From: Jongsikchunia kroppenstedtii DSM 45133
GTDB taxonomy: Bacteria > Actinomycetota > Actinomycetes > Mycobacteriales > Mycobacteriaceae
NCBI RefSeq assembly: GCF_000380485.1
Contig: NZ_AQYG01000043.1
Coordinates: 101,603-165,602, forward strand
Length of the DNA stretch: 64,000 nt
Direction of reading: 5' to 3'
Shown here: in pieces, positions 33,153-42,255 of the stretch
Layout: each line of letters opens with the position of its first letter
Numbering within the stretch: position 1 is the stretch's first letter
Program-made: the position numbers and the translations under genes
Notes under the pieces: generated by a model
What the model was told of the DNA's origin: nothing
Database searches by the model: none
Seen by the model: the letters and a program-made list of their open reading frames with translations, nothing else

Positions 33153-33189
33153 TGGGTGCACCAACAATTATGTATCGTTGGTGTACCCA
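33153..33189. promoter_or_regulatory. Palindromic operator between divergent MarR-type genes
   Basis: TGGGTGCACCAAC (33153-33165) and GTTGGTGTACCCA (33177-33189) match in 12 of 13 positions, with an 11-bp centre. The size fits a MarR dimer site. Regulation is inferred from position. Confidence 0.65.
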
Positions 33190-33206
33190 ACAGTTAGGAG
33201 ACGCTG

Positions 33207-33611
33207 ATGACCACGACCTTTGGGCCCCAACTCATCGGGGAGACAGAGAAGACGCTCAATGCGGTGCTGCTTCGTGTCCTGGAAGGCACCGGACTGACCG
33301 AGCCGCAATGGGTGACGCTCCGCATCGCCTCGCAGAACGAGACAGGCGCGGAGTTGGTCGAACTCGTGGCCGACCGTGCACACTTTCCGGAGGCGGCGCA
33401 CCTCGTTGCCGATCTGACCACTCGTGACCTTCTCGACGGCCAGGGCCTCTCAGCGGCCGGGCGCGAGCTCATCACCGGGCTGCAGCAACGGATAGGCGAG
33501 TCCGCGCTCCCGATCTTCGACGGCCTCGATGCAGGTGATGTCGCGGCAACAGAACGGGTGCTCAACCGTCTGATCGACCGGGGTCGCGAGGCCTTGGCGA
33601 CGGCGACCTGA
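33207..33611 (+). CDS. MarR-like winged-helix protein
   Basis: 134 residues, ATG 33207 after TTAGGAG. Helix-rich with AAHLVADLTTRDLLDGQGLSA in the place of recognition helix and wing, and a C-terminal dimerisation helix. The wing motif (D-x-R-R) is not kept, so it is a diverged member. It is divergent from the MarR gene and shares its operator. Confidence 0.7.
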   Translation: MTTTFGPQLIGETEKTLNAVLLRVLEGTGLTEPQWVTLRIASQNETGAELVELVADRAHFPEAAHLVADLTTRDLLDGQGLSAAGRELITGLQQRIGESALPIFDGLDAGDVAATERVLNRLIDRGREALATAT

Positions 33612-33623
33612 GAGTCGGCGCAC

Positions 33624-34400
33624 TCAGCCGGCCGGCTCGATGCGTTTCAGATTCGTCCAACCGGTCCAGCCACGTTCCTCGAGCAGCCGGAGGAATCGCG
33701 GCGCCGCCGGGACGAGCTCGAGGAACAGCTCGTCCAGAAGCTTCGCGAGATCCTCAGGCAGCCCGCCCTCAACATCGCTCGACTTCGGGTTCGCCGCGTC
33801 GGCGACCTCAAGCGCCGTGACGAGCCGGTCACCGAGCGCCGGCAGCCGCGGATCATTCGGCCCCCAGTCGATCGTTTCGGCCAGATCGCGGTACAGCGCA
33901 AGGGTTTCCGGGTCGTCGAGCTGTTGCTGCTTCATCGTCATGTAGAGCGGCATCTGCTCGGGAAGCTGGGCCGCCACCAGGATCCATGCGTCGCGTTCTC
34001 CGCCGATGAAGCGGTCGGTGAAGCCCAGTTCGCGGAGTCGTCCGAGGTAGGCCGCCGCCTCATCAGGTAACGCGAGACTGTCGCCGGCGGCCAACTGCGC
34101 GATCCGTTCGCGATGACGCTGCCGTTCGCGGATCTCGGCCCGTAGCCGGCGGTCGATGTCCTCGACCGCCGCCGCGAACTCGGTATCGCTCGCGACCAGC
34201 AGCTCGCCGACCCGCGACAGCGGAACGCCGGCCTCGGCCAGCGTGCGGATCTTGATGAGGTCGGCAACCGCGTCCGCGTGGTACCGGCGGTAGCCGGAAT
34301 GATCGCGTTCGGGTTCGGGCAGCAGGCCTTTGGCGTGATAGTGCCGGACCGCCCGCACCGTGACCCCGGCGTAGTCGGCGAGCTGACTGATCGTGAGCAT
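33624..34400 (-). CDS. MerR-family regulator of the ABC exporter
   Basis: 258 residues. N-terminal MerR domain: LTISQLADYAGVTVRAVRHYHAKGLLPEPERDHSGYRRY, then a coiled coil (RRLRAEIRERQRHRERIAQ) and a 150-residue helical ligand domain with no metal-binding cysteines. It is third in a leftward operon after the ABC ATPase and permease genes. The operon promoter at 35976-36006 has a MerR-type palindrome between -35 and -10, so this protein probably activates its own operon in response to a drug. Confidence 0.88.
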   Translation of the reverse strand: MLTISQLADYAGVTVRAVRHYHAKGLLPEPERDHSGYRRYHADAVADLIKIRTLAEAGVPLSRVGELLVASDTEFAAAVEDIDRRLRAEIRERQRHRERIAQLAAGDSLALPDEAAAYLGRLRELGFTDRFIGGERDAWILVAAQLPEQMPLYMTMKQQQLDDPETLALYRDLAETIDWGPNDPRLPALGDRLVTALEVADAANPKSSDVEGGLPEDLAKLLDELFLELVPAAPRFLRLLEERGWTGWTNLKRIEPAG

Positions 34401-34427
34401 GGCCCTATTCTCCGAGCTCGATGGCCG

Positions 34428-35185
34428 TCATGCGATCTTGTGGCGATATGTGCGCATCGCGAGGGCGTAGGAGACCAGCAGGATGCCGAAGCACCAGGCC
34501 AGGGCGATCCAGCCCTCGTGGCCGAAAGGCCGCTCGGCGTAGAGGTTTCGGATGGTGTTGACGATCGACGTGACCGGCTGGTTCTCGGCGAACCAGCGCA
34601 CCGGGCCGGGCATGCCGCCCGTCGGGACGAACGCGGAGCTGATGAACGGCAGGAAGATCAGCGGGTACGAGAACCCGCTCACGCCGTCGACCGACTTCGC
34701 GGTGAGCCCGGGGATCACGGCCAGCCAGGTGAGCGCCAGCGTGAACAGCACGAGGATCCCGAACACGCCGAGCCACGCGCCGACGCCGGCGCCGGAGCGG
34801 AAACCCATTGCGAGAGCGACGAGTACGACCAGCACCAGCGAGATCAGGTTGGCGACGAGCGAGGTCAGCACGTGCCCCCACAGCAACGCGGACCGGGCGA
34901 TCGGCATCGATTGGAACCGTTCGAAGATCCCGGTCGACACATCGGTGAAGAGTCGGAGCGCCGTGTAGGCGATGCCCGATGCGACGGTGATGAGCAGGAT
35001 CCCGGGCAGCAGATAGTTGACGTATTTCTCGCCGCCCGTGTGGATCGCGCCGCCGAGGACGTAGACGAAGAGCAGCAGCATGCCAATCGGTGTGATGGCC
35101 GTGGTGATGATGGTGTCGGGACTGCGCGCGATGTGACGCAGCGATCGGTTCAGCAGGGTCGCGGTGTTGCTGGGGAAGTCGTTCG

Positions 35186-35189
<4 letters not shown>
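34428..35189 (-). CDS. ABC-2 exporter permease (DrrB-like)
   Basis: 253 residues, six membrane helices with the ABC-2 membrane plan. First helix ITPIGMLLLFVYVLGGAI, a cytoplasmic coupling segment FERFQSMPIARSALLWG after helix 2 (the conserved F-x-R-x-x-x-x-P-I of DrrB), and a final FGILLVSYALAMRTYRHK. It exports a hydrophobic compound together with the ATPase whose stop codon it overlaps by 4 bp. Confidence 0.9.
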
Positions 35190-35968
<779 letters not shown>

Positions 35969-35975
35969 GAAAAGA

Positions 35976-36006
35976 GCGTGCAACCCTGACGCTGCGTCAA
36001 GGTCAA
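35976..36006 (-). promoter_or_regulatory. MerR-type promoter of the ABC exporter operon
   Basis: Read on the minus strand: -35 TTGACC (36006-36001), a 19-bp spacer holding the palindrome TGACGC-A-GCGTCA (35999-35987), then a weak -10 around 35981-35976. The long spacer with a central palindrome is the hallmark of MerR-activated promoters. The start point would fall at or next to the ATG at 35968. Confidence 0.6.
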
Positions 36007-36063
36007 GCCGTCGTCTGGAAAATCCGACTGCACCGCACTGACCGGGGCTGCAATGATCGGGCG

Positions 36064-36393
36064 ATGGATGACTTCGCCCAGACGCCGCGGCCGCCCTACG
36101 TCGCCGTGATCTTCACATCGCTGCGCACCGACGGCGATAACGGATATGCGGTCATGTCGGCCCGGATGGACGAGTTGGTCGCGCGGCAGCCGGGCTTCCT
36201 CGGCGTCGAATCGGCGCGTGAGGGCGTGGGCATCACCGTGTCCTACTGGCGCGACGAGGAATCGGCGGCGGCGTGGAAGCAGGTCGCTCAGCACGCGGTC
36301 GCGCAGCAGCGTGGTCGCGACGCCTGGTACCGGGACTATCAGGTGCGCGTCGCCACGGTGACCCGTTCGTACGGTCCCGACGGACCTCGATGA
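36064..36393 (+). CDS. ABM-type monooxygenase-like protein
   Basis: 109 residues. Dimeric alpha/beta-barrel pattern: YVAVIFTSLRT, ARMDELVARQPGFLGVESAR (the QPGFLG turn is highly typical) and ITVSYWRDEESAAAWKQVAQH. Proteins of this family include quinone-forming monooxygenases and heme-degrading enzymes; the substrate is unknown. The stop codon overlaps the ATG of the MFS gene (ATGA), so both are co-expressed. Confidence 0.85.
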   Translation: MDDFAQTPRPPYVAVIFTSLRTDGDNGYAVMSARMDELVARQPGFLGVESAREGVGITVSYWRDEESAAAWKQVAQHAVAQQRGRDAWYRDYQVRVATVTRSYGPDGPR

Positions 36394-37580
36394 ACCGGCC
36401 CGGATCCCGCATCCGGCTCATCGGGCTGCTGGGTGCGCTGTCGGCGTTCGGGCCGATCACCACCGACGTCTACCTACCCGGATTGCCGCAGGCGGCGAAG
36501 GATCTGCACGTATCCAGCTCGTCGATCCAGCTGACTCTCACCACCTGTCTGGTCGGTCTGGCGCTGGGCCAGCTGCTCGTCGGGCCGCTCAGCGATCGGT
36601 GGGGACGACGGCGTCCGATGATCGCGGGCATGGCGGTGTTCGCGGTCGCCTCGGCGCTGTGCGCCATCGCGCCGAATGTGTATCTGCTGGACCTGTTTCG
36701 GCTGCTCCAGGGTGTTGCCGGGGCGGCCGGAATCGTGGTGGCGATGGCGATCGTCCGCGATCTTTACAGCGGTACCGAGGCGGCGCGCTCCTACTCGATC
36801 CTGTTGGCTGTCAACGGGATCGCGCCGATCGCCTCGCCGGTGGTCGGCGCGCAGCTGCTACGGGTGATGGACTGGCGCGGGCTGTTCGTCGTGCTGGCCG
36901 GGCTGGGCGTGGTCTTTCTACTGGCGGCGGTCGTGGCGGTGCCGGAGACCCTGCCGGTCGAACGCCGCCGCACCGGCGAGGTGGCCGACATGTTCCGCAA
37001 CGTACGGCACCTGTTCGTCGACCGCAGCTTCATGGGCTACGCGCTTGCCGGCGGACTATCGTTCGCCGCGATGTTCGCCTATATCTCCGCGTCCGCCTTC
37101 GTCTTTCAGGATGTGTACGGCACGTCGGCGCAGCAGTTCAGCGCGTTCTTCGCGGTCAATGCGATCGGCATTCTGCTGGGCAACGCCGCGAACACCCGAC
37201 TAGTGCGCAGGTGGTCGCCGCAGGTGGGCCTCAACATCGGTCTGGCAGGGGTATTCATCGGCGCCGCAGCCACTTTCGTCGTGACAACTGCGGGCCTGGG
37301 AATCTGGTACCTGGAGCCCGCGCTGTTCGTGATGGTGGCGTCGATCGGCCTGACCATGCCCAATGCGACCGCGCTGGCCCTGGAGGATCACGGCGATGCG
37401 GCCGGCGCCGCGTCGGCAGGCGTCGGGTTGCTGCAGTTCGGGCTGGGTGCACTGGCGGCTCCGTTGGTCGGTATCGGTGGCAGTCATTCGGCGGTGCCGA
37501 TGGGCATCGTCACGGTCGTGGCGGCGGTCTTGGCCCTGGTCGCGCGCGTCGCGCTGGGCCGGAGTCGGCGGGCGATCTAG
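36390..37580 (+). CDS. Bcr/CflA-family MFS drug transporter
   Basis: 396 residues, 12 membrane helices. DHA1 Bcr/CflA signatures: FGPITTDVYLPGLP in helix 1, GQLLVGPLSDRWGRRRPM as loop 2-3 motif A, and RLLQGVAGAAGIVVAMAIVRD in helix 4-5. These proteins export drugs such as bicyclomycin or sulfonamides, or small metabolites, with proton antiport. ATG overlaps the upstream stop codon. A long inverted repeat follows the gene. Confidence 0.9.
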   Translation: MNRPGSRIRLIGLLGALSAFGPITTDVYLPGLPQAAKDLHVSSSSIQLTLTTCLVGLALGQLLVGPLSDRWGRRRPMIAGMAVFAVASALCAIAPNVYLLDLFRLLQGVAGAAGIVVAMAIVRDLYSGTEAARSYSILLAVNGIAPIASPVVGAQLLRVMDWRGLFVVLAGLGVVFLLAAVVAVPETLPVERRRTGEVADMFRNVRHLFVDRSFMGYALAGGLSFAAMFAYISASAFVFQDVYGTSAQQFSAFFAVNAIGILLGNAANTRLVRRWSPQVGLNIGLAGVFIGAAATFVVTTAGLGIWYLEPALFVMVASIGLTMPNATALALEDHGDAAGAASAGVGLLQFGLGALAAPLVGIGGSHSAVPMGIVTVVAAVLALVARVALGRSRRAI

Positions 37581-37586
37581 GGGCGG

Positions 37587-37663
37587 CTGCTCAAACCGTG
37601 GGGATAGCGGGATGCCGTTGACATATCGTCCACCGCTCCCCGCTATCCCCACGGTTCGAGCAG
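37587..37663. repeat. Long inverted repeat, 25-bp arms
   Basis: The arm at 37587-37611 (core AACCGTGGGGATAGCGGG) and 37639-37663 are reverse complements with one mismatch, around a 27-bp loop. It follows the MFS stop codon by 6 bp and could act as a terminator, but there is no T run and the arms are longer than usual. It ends 10 bp before the ArsR operator. Confidence 0.8.
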
Positions 37664-37673
37664 AGCCTCTTGC

Positions 37674-37699
37674 AACATACAACCGATTGGTTGTATGTT
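37674..37699. promoter_or_regulatory. ArsR-type operator
   Basis: AACATACAACC (37674-37684) and GGTTGTATGTT (37689-37699) are a perfect 11-bp inverted repeat with a 4-bp centre, ending 6 bp before the ArsR start codon. The TACAAC-n-GTTGTA form is typical of the ArsR group that pairs with AHSA1 genes. Confidence 0.75.
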
Positions 37700-37705
37700 T
37701 GGGGA

Positions 37706-38047
37706 GTGATCGAGGACGACGAGGACAAGGCGGACGCCATGTTCCACGCGCTCGCCGACCGCACCCGGCGCGACATCATGCGGCGGGTTCTGGCTGGAGA
37801 GCACTCGGTCTCGGCGCTCGCGGCGAAGTACGACATGAGTTTCGCCGCAGTGCAGAAGCACGTCGCTGTGCTGGAAAAGGCTGGACTGCTTGTCAAACGA
37901 CGCAGTGGACGCGAGCAGCTGGCCAGCGGTGACGTGGAAGCGGTGCGGGCGGTATCGACCATGCTCGCCGAGCTCGAGCAGCTCTGGCGTGGTCGTATCT
38001 CGCGCATCGACGAACTCATCGCAACCGAATCCGAACAGAAGGAATGA
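37706..38047 (+). CDS. ArsR-family repressor
   Basis: 113 residues from GTG 37706 with GGGGA upstream. MFHALADRTRRDIMRRVLAG and VSALAAKYDMSFAAVQKHVAVLEKAGLL are the helix-turn-helix and winged region of the SdpR-like ArsR group; no metal-binding CxC is present. It probably represses its own operon at the palindrome just upstream. The AHSA1 gene starts 4 bp after the stop codon. Confidence 0.9.
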   Translation: MIEDDEDKADAMFHALADRTRRDIMRRVLAGEHSVSALAAKYDMSFAAVQKHVAVLEKAGLLVKRRSGREQLASGDVEAVRAVSTMLAELEQLWRGRISRIDELIATESEQKE

Positions 38048-38051
38048 AGCA

Positions 38052-38537
38052 ATGCCGGTCACCAAAGTCACCCCCGATACCGACGCGCTCACGCTGACGA
38101 TCAACGCCGAGTTCGACGCGCCGGTGGCGCGGATCTGGCAGATCTATGCCGACCCCCGGCAGCTCGAAAAGATCTGGGGCCCGCCGACTTACCCCGCGAC
38201 CTTCGTCGACCATTCGCTCACCCCGGGCGGACGCGTCAGCTACTACATGACCAGCCCGGACGGCGAAAAGTACTGCGGCGTATGGCAGGTGACGGCCGTC
38301 GACGAGCCGCGCAGCTTCAGTTTCGACGATGCGTTCGCCGACGAGCAGTTCAACGTCATCGAGTCGATGCCGACGTCGAACAATGACTACAGCTTCGTCG
38401 AGGTGGATGGTCGCACCCACGCCACCTATGTGAATCGCTATCAGACCGCCGAGGCCCTCCAGAAGGTCCTCGACATGGGCATGATCGAGGGCGCAACCGG
38501 AGCGATCAACCAGATCGACGACTTCATCAAGGCCTGA
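38052..38537 (+). CDS. SRPBCC/AHSA1-domain protein
   Basis: 161 residues. AHSA1 start LTINAEFDAPVARIWQIYADPRQLEKIWGPP, then YCGVWQVTAVDEPRSFSFDD, the usual helix-grip fold with a hydrophobic ligand pocket. Partners ArsR in a two-gene operon, an arrangement seen widely in actinobacteria and thought to handle small hydrophobic ligands. No activity can be assigned. Confidence 0.88.
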   Translation: MPVTKVTPDTDALTLTINAEFDAPVARIWQIYADPRQLEKIWGPPTYPATFVDHSLTPGGRVSYYMTSPDGEKYCGVWQVTAVDEPRSFSFDDAFADEQFNVIESMPTSNNDYSFVEVDGRTHATYVNRYQTAEALQKVLDMGMIEGATGAINQIDDFIKA

Positions 38538-38562
38538 CCGGCGCGGGTTGGCGTACCGCGGG

Positions 38563-39393
38563 TTAGTTGGTGCGGAACACCGGCCAGCAGACCTCGGTGC
38601 GCCAAGCGGACTCGTCGTCGGTCTCGTGCGGGCCGACGACGTAGTACTCGCGTATCGGCCCGTCGATCCCGATCGAACGGTTCGCGACCTCGGATCCCAG
38701 CCGCCAATAGGTGCGATCGAGCTCATGCAACGATCCCGAATGCACCATGGTGGCCACGTCCAGTCCCGGAAGTTCGATCGGGCTCGGCAGTTCGACGGTC
38801 CGGTCCGGCACGCACGGCACGAACGCGGTGACCTCGCCGCCGGTGTCGCGCTCGAAGAAGTCTCCGGTGTAGAGCGATCCCTTCGCGCCGGTCGGTGTGA
38901 GGCCGGCGGACTTGATCTCGGCGAGCAACTCGTCGAAGGTGGCGACCCACCAGGGGGCGAATTCGTCCACAGTCACGATTGCGGTGCGCCCCACCGCGAT
39001 CGCCGGTTCGAGCGTCCGGAATGTCAGCGGCCCTGCAGGGGGCGGCTCCAGCAGATTGCGCAGCCCCGAGACCGTCGCCTGCGTTTCCGCGAGTTGCTTT
39101 TCGACGCGACTGAGGTGATGGGCGATCACGGAGTTGCGCACCTGCGGGTCGTCTGCGGCGACGACCTCCCGGATCTCGTCGAGCGGCATGTTCAACTCGC
39201 GCAGTCGGCGAATCACCTGTGCGGTCGGCACCTGTCCGGTGTCGTAGGACCGATAGCCCGATGAGGGATCGATCTGCGCGGGCTCGAGCAGGCCCAGCTC
39301 GTGGTAGTGGCGCAGCGCCTTGATGCTCAGGTACGTCATGCGAGAGAACGAACCGATCGACACGATTGTCACGGGAGCAGTATGCGCGGTCAT
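38563..39393 (-). CDS. MerR-family regulator with GyrI-like domain (BmrR type)
   Basis: 276 residues from ATG 39393. MerR DNA-binding head (SIGSFSRMTYLSIKALRHYH, DPSSGYRSYDTGQ), a long dimer helix, then a GyrI-like effector domain from about residue 125 ending EYYVVGPHETDDESAWRTEV. This is the BmrR/TipA plan: binding of a cationic drug activates a MerR promoter. Its start overlaps the stop codon of the DHA2 transporter, so regulator and pump are one operon under the promoter at 40824-40854. Confidence 0.9.
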   Translation of the reverse strand: MTAHTAPVTIVSIGSFSRMTYLSIKALRHYHELGLLEPAQIDPSSGYRSYDTGQVPTAQVIRRLRELNMPLDEIREVVAADDPQVRNSVIAHHLSRVEKQLAETQATVSGLRNLLEPPPAGPLTFRTLEPAIAVGRTAIVTVDEFAPWWVATFDELLAEIKSAGLTPTGAKGSLYTGDFFERDTGGEVTAFVPCVPDRTVELPSPIELPGLDVATMVHSGSLHELDRTYWRLGSEVANRSIGIDGPIREYYVVGPHETDDESAWRTEVCWPVFRTN

Positions 39394-40817
39394 CGTGACA
39401 CCTTGGGCAGCATCCGGGTCAGGACGGCGACGACCGCCAGTGTTCCGGCCATCGTGATCGCGGTCCACTCCATGGCCGACGCGGGCGCTCGGTCGGCGTG
39501 GGCATAGAAGACGACGCCGATTCCGGCGACGCCAATCGCGTTGCCCGCCTGCTGAATCGTGGACAGTGCACCGGAGACCGCGCCCGCGGTCTCCGGTCGC
39601 GCCTGGCCCAATACCGTGGTCGTCAACGGTGTGATGCACAGTCCCTGGCCTGCGCCGAGCAGGAACAGTCCGGGGAACAGGAGACCCACCGATCCGCCGA
39701 TTTCGATGTGGCCCACCGTCGCCGCCAGCAGCAGGTCGGCCATCGCGGCGACCGAGGCGCCGATCAGGATGATGGTGCGGCCGTAGCGGATGGTCAGTTC
39801 TGGAGCGCGCAACGAGGTCAGCAGATAGCCGGCCGCGAGGACGGCGAACACCGCGCCTGATCCCAGCGGCGTCATGCCGCGTCCCTGCTGCAGGTACAGC
39901 GCCAGGAAGGTGTAACCGGCGGCCTGCTGGACCCAGAACATCAGCTGTGTCGCGAGCCCGGCACGCAACGGACCGACGAAGATCCGCGGGTCGAGTAGTG
40001 CGTCGCCGCGGCGTTCTGCGGTCCGACGCTGCTGAAACACGAAGGCCGTCAACAGAATCGGTGCAGCGGCGAGGCACATCCACGACCATGCGGGCCAACC
40101 GGACTCGCGGCCCTCGATCAGCGGCAGCAGCAATGCGACCAGGGCGGCCGTGATCAACCCGACGCCGCGCACATCGAGACGGCCCGAACCGGATTCGGCA
40201 CGCGACTCGGGCATCAGCCGCGGCGCCAGCACCAGGGCCACCAGCCCGATCGGGACGTTGATCCAGAAGACGGCGCGCCAGTCGAGTCCGGCGATGTCGG
40301 CGCGAATGAGCAGCCCGCCGACGATCTGGCCGGCGACTGCCGCCAGTCCCATCACCATTCCGTAGATGCTGATCGCCCGGGTCTGGGCTGCGCCGGTATA
40401 GAGAACGCCCATCAGGGACAGGATGTTCGGCGCCATCGCCGCCGCGCCGGCGCCCTGCGCGAGTCGAGCCGCAACCAGCATTTCCGGGTTGACCGCCAAC
40501 GCGCACAGCGCGGATGCCGCGACGAAGATGCCGACTCCGATCGTGAAGAGTCGGCGGCGTCCGTAGATGTCGCCGAGGCGTCCGGCGGTGATGAACCCGG
40601 CCGCGCTCGTGAGGGCGTATCCGGCGACGATCCATTCGATCGCACCGTCGCCCGCGTCCAGATCGGTCGAAATGGCCGGCAGCGCGACATTGATGATGAA
40701 GAAGTCGAGGACGAAGATGAACGTCCCGGCCATGAGCACGGCGAGCGGTGCCCAGTACAGAAACGGCCGCGCGGCAGCGCGTACCTCGGGTGTGGGGTCG
40801 AGTGTTGTGGTGTCCAT
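39390..40817 (-). CDS. DHA2-family MFS multidrug transporter
   Basis: 475 residues, 14 membrane helices. DHA2 motifs: FIFVLDFFIINVALPAI (helix 1), GRLGDIYGRRRLF (motif A), RLAQGAGAAAMAPN (helix 4), and GQIVGGLLI (motif C, antiporter). It exports drugs or dyes in exchange for protons. It is the first gene of a two-gene operon with its MerR activator, and the predicted transcription start falls on the ATG, so the message is probably leaderless. Confidence 0.93.
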   Translation of the reverse strand: MDTTTLDPTPEVRAAARPFLYWAPLAVLMAGTFIFVLDFFIINVALPAISTDLDAGDGAIEWIVAGYALTSAAGFITAGRLGDIYGRRRLFTIGVGIFVAASALCALAVNPEMLVAARLAQGAGAAAMAPNILSLMGVLYTGAAQTRAISIYGMVMGLAAVAGQIVGGLLIRADIAGLDWRAVFWINVPIGLVALVLAPRLMPESRAESGSGRLDVRGVGLITAALVALLLPLIEGRESGWPAWSWMCLAAAPILLTAFVFQQRRTAERRGDALLDPRIFVGPLRAGLATQLMFWVQQAAGYTFLALYLQQGRGMTPLGSGAVFAVLAAGYLLTSLRAPELTIRYGRTIILIGASVAAMADLLLAATVGHIEIGGSVGLLFPGLFLLGAGQGLCITPLTTTVLGQARPETAGAVSGALSTIQQAGNAIGVAGIGVVFYAHADRAPASAMEWTAITMAGTLAVVAVLTRMLPKVSR

Positions 40818-40823
40818 GCATCG

Positions 40824-40854
40824 ACCGTCGGATCTCCCCCAAGGGGAGAGTCAA
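40824..40854 (-). promoter_or_regulatory. BmrR-type MerR promoter of the DHA2 operon
   Basis: Minus strand: TTGACT (-35, 40854-40849) runs into GACTCTCCCCTTGGGGGAGA, the classic GACTCTCCC-n-GGGAG operator of drug-sensing MerR proteins, centred in a 19-bp spacer. The -10 position (40829-40824) reads GACGGT. The start point would be 40817, the ATG itself. Confidence 0.8.
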
Positions 40855-40876
40855 CAGTCGAGTACGGAGAACTCCG

Positions 40877-41305
40877 TTACTGCTGTTCGCAGTATGTCTT
40901 GAGGGCGTCGGCCTCGGCGGCCAGGCCCTCCCGCATCGACTGCCCGAACTGCTTGTCGGCGGTGGATTTCGCGATGCCGTTCAGGCGCAGTTCGACGGTG
41001 TAGCGGCAGCCGCCGTCACTCGGTTCCAGCGTCCGATGCCGCTCTCCCTTGGCGAACAGGGTGAACCAGCCCAGGTCGCACCAGACGAAGCGGCGCCCGC
41101 GGTCGGCCTCCAGAATCCGGTGCCGGTAGTGCTGTTCCTTGCCGCGCAGCAGCGGCCAGACGTCGACCTTGCTTCCCGCCGCCACCGTCCCGGACGCGCG
41201 GACGACCCAGGGATTCCATTGGTCATAGCCGTCCAGATCGGTAAGGACGTCATAGACCTGTTCGGGTGTCGCGGAAATGTCACGGACTTCGCGGTAGACG
41301 ATCAC
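40877..41305 (-). CDS. SRPBCC polyketide cyclase/dehydrase-like protein
   Basis: 142 residues taking GTG 41305 (VIVYREVRDISATPEQVYDV), the usual start of this family; a longer frame to 41500 reads through low-similarity sequence. The helix-grip fold shows as DLDGYDQWNPWVVRASGTVAAG, RFVWCDLGWFTLFAKGERHR and a long C-terminal helix. It binds an unknown hydrophobic ligand. There is no adjacent partner in its transcription direction. Confidence 0.75.
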   Translation of the reverse strand: MIVYREVRDISATPEQVYDVLTDLDGYDQWNPWVVRASGTVAAGSKVDVWPLLRGKEQHYRHRILEADRGRRFVWCDLGWFTLFAKGERHRTLEPSDGGCRYTVELRLNGIAKSTADKQFGQSMREGLAAEADALKTYCEQQ

Positions 41306-41562
41306 GCCGGCAACGATGCCTGGCGCGGTGTCGGTGTCCAACAACGGGGTATCGGGGGCCTGAACTTTCGGGGTGTGACGAAACCACCGAAAGAAGTTTG
41401 CAAAGGTAAATATGCAGGTCACCAAGGTGATGCTCGGACCTGTTTGAGGTATGGTGTCCGATTCGGTCGGATGACAAACTTTCGATGTACCAACTGCCAT
41501 GGCACTATGAGCGGCGGTCGGGACGTGATCGTTCCGTTATGGATTACTGAAGGGTGTCTCCA

Positions 41563-42186
41563 GTGCAAAGACTGACAGCACGGATTGTGGCGTTGATCGC
41601 GGGTGTTCTCGCGCTCGGCCTCGCGCTGCCTGCCGTTGCAAGTGCCGATCCGTTGTGGCCTGGTGGCCCCGATGTGCCGTGGTACCACGCTCCGCAGGCG
41701 CCTGCGCCGCAGAAGCCGAAGCCGCAGCCGCAGCAGAACCCCGCGGGTCCGCCGGTTCCCACCTCCACTGGCTGGGAGGCCGTCGCTGACGACACCACCC
41801 ACCAGATGACGGTGTGGCACAACGGCGAGGTCGTCAAGACCATTCCGATTTCGATGGGTTCCAACGCGCACCCGACTCCGAACGGCGTCTACCACACGAT
41901 GTCCAAGGAGCAGCACGTCGTGATGGACTCGTCGACTTACGGCGTTCCGGTGGATTCGCCCGAGGGCTACAAGACCGACGTCTACTGGGCGCAGCGGATG
42001 ACCTGGGACGGCATCTACCTGCACGCCGCGCCGTGGTCGGTGGAGCAACAGGGTCACAGCAACGTGAGCCACGGCTGCATCAACGTCAGCAACGAGAACG
42101 CCAAGTGGGCGTTCGACAACTTCCCGATGGGTACCCCGATCGTCGTGAAGAACACGGTCGGCGGGCAGCTCAAGCCCGGGCAGTAG
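41563..42186 (+). CDS. L,D-transpeptidase (YkuD domain), secreted
   Basis: 207 residues from GTG 41563, chosen because GAAGGG at 41549-41554 has the right distance; GTG 41554 overlaps it. Signal peptide [23 protein letters not shown] Pro/Lys/Gln-rich linker ([14 protein letters not shown]) crosses the wall, then a YkuD domain with H170-G-C172 in SHGCINVSN and an upstream YLHAAP. It forms 3-3 peptidoglycan cross-links or attaches proteins. It lacks the Ig-like domains of LdtMt2-type enzymes. A strong terminator follows. Confidence 0.9.
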   Translation: MQRLTARIVALIAGVLALGLALPAVASADPLWPGGPDVPWYHAPQAPAPQKPKPQPQQNPAGPPVPTSTGWEAVADDTTHQMTVWHNGEVVKTIPISMGSNAHPTPNGVYHTMSKEQHVVMDSSTYGVPVDSPEGYKTDVYWAQRMTWDGIYLHAAPWSVEQQGHSNVSHGCINVSNENAKWAFDNFPMGTPIVVKNTVGGQLKPGQ

Positions 42187-42196
42187 GCAAGACAGC

Positions 42197-42239
42197 CAGA
42201 ACTGGCGCCGTCCCAATGGGACGGCGCCAGTTCTGTTTT
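42197..42239 (+). terminator. Intrinsic terminator of the L,D-transpeptidase gene
   Basis: CAGAACTGGCGCCGTCCC (42197-42214), a 3-nt loop, its exact complement (42218-42235), then TTTT. It also lies before the stop codon of the convergent gene at 42256. Confidence 0.93.
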
Positions 42240-42255
42240 GGTCGGAAGCTTTGTC

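Noticed and set aside
41306..41562. Small coding gene before the L,D-transpeptidase
   Set aside because: Frames are short, without ribosome-binding sites or plausible composition; the region is better read as promoter and leader.
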